Assembly: GCA_963798655.1 (NCBI GenBank)
Contig: CAWCUH010000003.1
Coordinates: 496,001 to 560,000 of the forward strand
From: CAVSMC01 sp963798655
GTDB lineage: Bacteria > Pseudomonadota > Gammaproteobacteria > Burkholderiales > Casimicrobiaceae
DNA length: 64,000 nucleotides
Reading direction: 5' to 3'
The notes below the pieces were generated by a model. That model saw only the letters and a program-made list of their open reading frames with translations, was not told the DNA's origin and did not search any database. The first letter of the stretch is position 1, and the number at the start of each line of letters is the position of its first letter. A program made the position numbers and the translations under genes. Positions 60,052-64,000 of the stretch are shown in pieces.

Positions 60052-60650
60052 TGGCCACGAAGATCGAGACGCTCGCCGCGAACGTTCAGGCGGCGCTGGG
60101 GGAGGCCGCGACGCAGCTGACGGTCGCGCTCGGCGAGGCGACCGTCGTCGTACCGGCCGCGCGGCTGGTCGATTCGATGACGCTGCTGCGCGATCGCGCG
60201 GAGCTGCGCTTCGAGCAGATGCTCGACCTCTGCGGCGTCGACTACTCGGTGTACGGCGGCGGTGCACACGACGGGCCGCGCTACGCCGTCGTCTATCATC
60301 TGCTGTCGCTCGCGAACAACTGGCGGCTGCGCGTTCGCACGTTCGCACCGGACGACGATTTTCCCGTCGTGCCGAGCGTGATCGACGTCTGGCCGGCGGC
60401 GAACTGGTACGAGCGCGAAGCGTTCGACCTCTACGGCGTCATGTTCACCGGCCATCCCGATCTCCGCCGGCTGCTGACCGACTACGGCTTCGTCGGCCAT
60501 CCCTTCCGCAAGGACTTCCCGCTCTCCGGCTACGTCGAGATGCGCTACGACCCCGAGCAGGCTCGCGTGATCTACCAGCCGGTGACGATCGAGCCGCGCG
60601 AGCTGGTGGCGCGGGTAATCCGTGAAGAGAACTACGCGGACAGCGAGTAG
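60051..60650 (+). CDS. nuoC: NADH-quinone oxidoreductase subunit C
   Basis: This 199-aa 30-kDa subunit of complex I has the NuoC signature ERREAFDLYG-like NWYEREAFDLYGVMFTGHPDL and LTDYGFVGHPFRKDFPLSGYVE. It is separate from nuoD, unlike the fused nuoCD of Escherichia coli. A 69-bp gap with a short coupled open frame separates it from nuoD. Confidence 0.96.
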   Translation: MATKIETLAANVQAALGEAATQLTVALGEATVVVPAARLVDSMTLLRDRAELRFEQMLDLCGVDYSVYGGGAHDGPRYAVVYHLLSLANNWRLRVRTFAPDDDFPVVPSVIDVWPAANWYEREAFDLYGVMFTGHPDLRRLLTDYGFVGHPFRKDFPLSGYVEMRYDPEQARVIYQPVTIEPRELVARVIREENYADSE

Positions 60651-60652
60651 CG

Positions 60653-60727
60653 ATGGGCGCGATCTTCAACTTGCTCAGCTTGCAGCGCACGCTTGCCCGT
60701 CGCTTTGCATGCAAGGCTCATGGCTGA
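60653..60727 (+). other. Mini open frame coupled to nuoD
   Basis: An ATG at 60653 opens 24 codons (MGAIFNLLSLQRTLARRFAC and onward) that end at TGA 60725-60727, overlapping the nuoD start. The stretch includes a perfect TTGCATGCAA palindrome at 60705-60714. It has no clear ribosome-binding site and may be chance, or a short translational coupler between nuoC and nuoD. Confidence 0.25.
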
Positions 60728-61973
60728 AATCCGCAACTACACGATGAACTTCGGGCCGCAGCACCCCGCCGCGCACGGCGTGCTGCGGCTCGTGCTCGAG
60801 CTCGACGGCGAGGTGATCGAGCGCGCCGACCCGCACATCGGCCTGTTGCATCGGGCGACCGAGAAGCTCGCCGAGCACAAGACGTACATCCAGTCGCTGC
60901 CGTACATGGACCGGCTCGACTACGTGTCGATGATGTGCAACGAGCACGCCTACTGCCTCGCGATCGAGAGGCTCCTCGGCATCGACGTGCCGATCCGCGC
61001 GCAGTACATCCGCGTGATGTTCGACGAGATCACGCGCATCCTGAATCACCTGCTCTGGCTCGGCGCGCACTCGCTCGACGTCGGCGGCATGACGACGTTC
61101 CTCTACTGCTTCCGCGAGCGCGAGGACCTGATGGACGTCTACGAGGCGGTGTCCGGCGCGCGGTTGCACGCGGCGTACTACCGGCCCGGCGGCGTCTATC
61201 GCGATCTGCCCGACCGCATGCCGCAGTACGCGGCGCAGGTGACGCGCAACGACCGCGCGATGAAGGAGCTCAATCGCAACCGGCAGGGTTCGGTGCTCGA
61301 CTTCATCGAGGATTTCACGAATCGCTTTCCCGGTTACGTCGACGACTACGAGACGCTGCTCACCGAGAATCGCATCTGGAAGCAGCGCACCGTCGGCATC
61401 GGCGTCGTGTCACCCGAGCGCGCGCTCGCGCTCGGCTTCACCGGCCCGATGCTCCGCGGCTCGGGCGTGCCGTGGGACCTGCGCAAGAAGCAGCCGTACG
61501 CGGTCTACGACCGGGTGGACTTCGACGTGCCGGTCGGCACCAACGGCGACTGCTACGACCGCTACCTCGTGCGAATCGAGGAAATGCGGCAGGCGAATCG
61601 CATCATCGGGCAGTGCATCCCGTGGCTCCGCGCGAATCCCGGTCCGGTGATGATCGACAACCACAAGATCACGCCGCCGTCGCGCGAGGCGATGAAGTCG
61701 AACATGGAGGAGCTGATCCACCACTTCAAGCTCTTCACCGAGGGCATGCACGTGCCGCCAGGCGAGGCGTACGCGGCGATCGAGCATCCGAAGGGCGAGT
61801 TCGGCGTCTACATCGTCTCCGACGGCGCGAACAAGCCGTACCGCGTGAAGCTGCGCGCGGCCGGCTTCGCGCATCTCGCCGCGCTCGACGAGATGTCGCG
61901 CGGCCACATGATCGCCGACGTCGTTGCGATCATCGGCACGCAGGACATCGTGTTCGGGGAGATTGACCGATGA
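60720..61973 (+). CDS. nuoD: NADH-quinone oxidoreductase subunit D
   Basis: This 417-aa 49-kDa subunit of complex I is related to the large subunit of [NiFe] hydrogenases and lines the quinone pocket with NuoB. Conserved segments are NFGPQHPAAHGVLRLVLEL, IGLLHRATEKLAEHKTY, LPYMDRLDYVSMMCNE and DVVAIIGTQDIVFGEIDR at the C-terminus. ATG 60720 (MAEIRNYTMNFG) is the conserved start. Its end overlaps the following cupin gene by 4 bp (ATGA). Confidence 0.97.
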   Translation: MAEIRNYTMNFGPQHPAAHGVLRLVLELDGEVIERADPHIGLLHRATEKLAEHKTYIQSLPYMDRLDYVSMMCNEHAYCLAIERLLGIDVPIRAQYIRVMFDEITRILNHLLWLGAHSLDVGGMTTFLYCFREREDLMDVYEAVSGARLHAAYYRPGGVYRDLPDRMPQYAAQVTRNDRAMKELNRNRQGSVLDFIEDFTNRFPGYVDDYETLLTENRIWKQRTVGIGVVSPERALALGFTGPMLRGSGVPWDLRKKQPYAVYDRVDFDVPVGTNGDCYDRYLVRIEEMRQANRIIGQCIPWLRANPGPVMIDNHKITPPSREAMKSNMEELIHHFKLFTEGMHVPPGEAYAAIEHPKGEFGVYIVSDGANKPYRVKLRAAGFAHLAALDEMSRGHMIADVVAIIGTQDIVFGEIDR

Positions 61974-62449
61974 GCGACCGCCTGATCGATGCGCGCGTGG
62001 TGAACCTCGACCAGCTCGAACTCAGGCACTTTTCGAACGGCGAGCGCTTCGAGGCGCGATTCGCGCGCATCGGACCCCTCGTCGGCGCGAAGCAGCTCGG
62101 CTATTCGTACGACATCGTGCCGCCGGGCAAGCGCGCGTGTCCGTTTCACAGCCATCGTGGCGAGGAGGAGATGTTCCTCGTGCTGTCGGGCACCGGCACG
62201 CTTCGCTACGGCAGCGAGACGCGAACGATCCGCGCCGGCGACGTCATTTGCTGTCCGGTCGGCGGCCCCGACACCGCGCACCAGATCGTCAACGACTCCG
62301 CCGCCGAGCTTCGCTATCTGTCGATCAGCACGATGACGGACCCGGAGGTCTGCGAGTATCCCGACTCGAACAAGCTCGGCGTGTTCTCGCAGGGGCTGCG
62401 TCACATGACGCCCGCCGGCGCGGCCGTCGATTACTGGGACGGCGAATGA
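61970..62449 (+). CDS. Cupin-domain protein inserted in the nuo operon
   Basis: This 159-aa single-cupin protein has motif 1 CPFHSHRGEEEMFLVLSGTG (His, His, Glu metal ligands near residues 60-68) and motif 2 GDVICCPVGGPDTAHQIVN (final His near 104). The fold is complete and the metal site is intact. It resembles sugar-phosphate-isomerase/mannose-type cupins, but no substrate is known. It starts inside the nuoD stop (ATGA), so it is translated with nuoD. Complex I operons normally go straight from nuoD to nuoE. Confidence 0.83.
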   Translation: MSDRLIDARVVNLDQLELRHFSNGERFEARFARIGPLVGAKQLGYSYDIVPPGKRACPFHSHRGEEEMFLVLSGTGTLRYGSETRTIRAGDVICCPVGGPDTAHQIVNDSAAELRYLSISTMTDPEVCEYPDSNKLGVFSQGLRHMTPAGAAVDYWDGE

Positions 62450-62572
62450 GCGCGAGGCGCGAAGCGCAGGCCCGAAGGGCGCGTCCGCGCGCGAGTTCGC
62501 CGAGGCCGACGGGCGGGCCGATCGATGCGCTTGGGTGGCACGGAGGCCGAGGAATGATCGTGCCGCGCTCCA

Positions 62573-63047
62573 GTGCGTTCGATGCTCGCAATCGCGGCGC
62601 TCGCGCTCGCGACCTTCGCAGTCGCGCAGCCGGCGGCGCCCGCCGCAGCGCCGGTGCCGCCGAAGTTGCCCGGCGACGGAGAAGCAGGAAGCGACGGTAT
62701 CCGACGACAAGTCGGCCGTCGACGCGGCGAAGAAGTGGCTCGAGATCGTCGATCGCGGCAACACCGCGCCGCTGTGGGACGACGCGGCGAAGCCGTTGAA
62801 AAGCTCCGTCACGCGAGCCAAATGGGTCAGTGGGCTGCGCGACATTCGCAAGCCGTACGGCAAGCTCGCGTCGCGCAAGCCGGCGAAGTTCGCGCGCACG
62901 CACGAGCTTCCCGACGCGCCGCCCGCCGATTACGCGATCGTCGAGTTCGATTCCAGGTTCGCCAACGGCAAGACCGCGGTCGAGCAGCTCGTCTGGATGC
63001 TCGAGTCCGACGGCGTGTGGCGTGTATCGGGTTATTACATCCGCTGA
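62573..63047 (+). pseudogene. DUF4019 protein with a frameshift, in the nuo operon
   Basis: The N-terminal signal peptide (MLAIAALALATFAVAQPAAP, ATG 62582 or GTG 62573) is in one frame. The mature DUF4019 domain (KQEATVSDDKSAVDAAKKWL to VWRVSGYYIR) is in another. One extra C in the GCCCGG run near 62668-62672 explains the break; removing it joins KLP to ATEKQEA. The intact protein would be about 155 aa and exported to the periplasm. It lies between the cupin gene and nuoE (4 bp before nuoE). It is either a recent pseudogene or an assembly indel. Confidence 0.8.
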
Positions 63048-63051
63048 AACG

Positions 63052-63558
63052 ATGCTTTCCGCCGAAGCGCTCAAGCGCATCGACCGCGAGGTCGCCAAGT
63101 ACCCGGCCGACCAGAAGCAGTCGGCGGTGATGTCCGCGCTCGCCATCGCGCAGGATGAGCACGGCTTCATCGCGCCGGAGACGATCGTCGACGTCGCGAG
63201 CTACCTCGGCATGCCGCCGGTCGCCGTCGAGGAAGTGGCGACGTTCTACGCGATGTACAACCTGAAGCCGATCGGCCGCTACAAGGTGACGATCTGCACG
63301 AACCTGCCGTGCGCGCTGCAGGGCGCGACCGCCGCCGCCCTGCATCTGAAGCAGCGGCTCGGCATCGGTTTCGGCGAGACCACCGCCGACGGCCTCGTCG
63401 CGCTGCGCGAAGGCGAATGCATGGGCGCGTGCGGCGACGCGCCGGTGCTGCTGGTGAACAACAAGCGGATGTGCAGCTTCATGCGGCCGGACAAGCTCGA
63501 CGCGCTGATCGCCGAGTTCCGCCAAAGCGCGGCGGCCGCGCAGACGAGCGAGCGATGA
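63052..63558 (+). CDS. nuoE: NADH-quinone oxidoreductase subunit E
   Basis: This 168-aa thioredoxin-fold subunit of complex I carries the [2Fe-2S] cluster N1a. The four cysteines are in ICTNLPCALQG and GECMGACGDAP. The helical N-terminus (KRIDREVAKYPADQKQSAVM) and VEEVATFYAMYNLKP are standard. The start is ATG at 63052. Its TGA overlaps the nuoF ATG (ATGA). Confidence 0.96.
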   Translation: MLSAEALKRIDREVAKYPADQKQSAVMSALAIAQDEHGFIAPETIVDVASYLGMPPVAVEEVATFYAMYNLKPIGRYKVTICTNLPCALQGATAAALHLKQRLGIGFGETTADGLVALREGECMGACGDAPVLLVNNKRMCSFMRPDKLDALIAEFRQSAAAAQTSER

Positions 63559-64000
63559 ACGCGCCGGCCGAATTGCTCGACTACGGTCCCGACGCGATCA
63601 TCATGTCGGGCCTCACCGGCTCGAACTGGCGTCTCGCCGATTACGTGCAGCGCGGCGGCTACGAGGCGCTGAAGAAGCTCGTGCAGGGAAAGGTCCCGCC
63701 GCCCGAAGTGATCGCCGAGGTGAAGAAGTCGGCGCTGCGCGGCCGCGGCGGCGCAGGCTTTCCGACCGGCCTCAAGTGGAGCTTCATGCCGCAGCAGTTT
63801 CCCGGCGACAAGTATCTCGTCTGCAACTCCGACGAGGGCGAGCCGGGCACGTTCAAGGATCGCGACATCCTGCGCTACAACCCGCATGCGCTGATCGAAG
63901 GCATGGCGATCGCCGCGTACGCGATGGGTTGCGCGCGCGGCTACAACTACGTGCACGGCGAGATCTGGCAGGAGTACCTGCGCTGCGAAGAGGCGGTGCA
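63555..64000 (+). CDS. nuoF: NADH-quinone oxidoreductase subunit F (3' end off window)
   Basis: This is the 51-kDa flavoprotein subunit that oxidises NADH with FMN. About 148 of some 430-450 residues are visible. The glycine-rich nucleotide-binding loop LRGRGGAGFPTGLKWSF and the FMN-site CNSDEGEPGTFKDRDIL are present. The start overlaps nuoE by 4 bp. The remainder, including the NADH and [4Fe-4S] sites, is past position 64000. Confidence 0.95.
   Translation, partial: MNAPAELLDYGPDAIIMSGLTGSNWRLADYVQRGGYEALKKLVQGKVPPPEVIAEVKKSALRGRGGAGFPTGLKWSFMPQQFPGDKYLVCNSDEGEPGTFKDRDILRYNPHALIEGMAIAAYAMGCARGYNYVHGEIWQEYLRCEEAV

Overview
The window looks like a chromosomal segment of a high-GC betaproteobacterium, probably in or near the Burkholderiales. 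The evidence is gene content: the conserved order tpiA-secG-tRNA-Leu(GAG)-nuoABCD, a Bug-type (TctC) tripartite uptake operon, several branched-chain/aromatic-type ABC transporters, a protocatechuate 4,5-cleavage operon and an L-Ara4N lipid A operon. No phage, insertion sequence or CRISPR array is visible. No gene-free stretch exceeds 300 bases.

Positions 1-6979, minus strand: an arn operon read as arnT, an SMR-type flippase gene, arnB, arnC, arnA formyltransferase, arnA decarboxylase and arnD, with arnD cut by the window edge. The two ArnA activities are on separate genes. The SMR gene carries a frameshift. REP-like inverted repeats lie between arnA and arnD. Positions 7050-12806: housekeeping and accessory genes, namely two GNAT acetyltransferases, cysS (with an unusual HIGN motif), a MetE-like methyltransferase, a DUF2277 protein, a GST and a gentisate dioxygenase-type bicupin.

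Positions 12921-31082: the aromatic catabolism region. A minus-strand run from 26040 down to about 14809 encodes a complete protocatechuate 4,5-cleavage pathway (LigAB, LigC, LigI, LigU/GalD, LigJ, LigK). It continues through a solute-binding protein and a full LivHMGF-type ABC transporter to a hemerythrin. A divergent LysR regulator (26145) shares a 104-bp control region holding a symmetric T-N11-A box. Downstream of lysR is a second, separately encoded LigB-like/LigA-like extradiol dioxygenase, then a DUF1932 dehydrogenase, an alpha/beta hydrolase and a fumarylacetoacetase-fold hydrolase. A paralogous orphan binding protein is at 12921.

Positions 31161-34000: two tandem, paralogous small membrane-protein genes, each with its own sigma70-like promoter and terminator. 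Next to them are an ECF sigma/anti-sigma pair and a cobalamin adenosyltransferase. Positions 34129-43076: an acyl-CoA synthetase, a crotonase lacking both catalytic glutamates, two DUF485 + ActP-type symporter pairs, and a cNMP-binding/CBS/DUF294 nucleotidyltransferase signalling protein.

Positions 43167-57677: three uptake operons in series, livGFKHM, dppABCDF and tctCBA. Strong hairpins or palindromic repeats sit at their binding-protein/permease boundaries. Positions 57779-64000: tpiA, secG, tRNA-Leu and the start of the nuo (complex I) operon. A cupin gene and a frameshifted DUF4019 gene are inserted between nuoD and nuoE; nuoF runs off the end.

Three genes (SMR 4898-5270, NTF2-like 14111-14717, DUF4019 62573-63047) are each intact except for one small frameshift. 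Either the assembly has small indel errors or these are recent pseudogenes.
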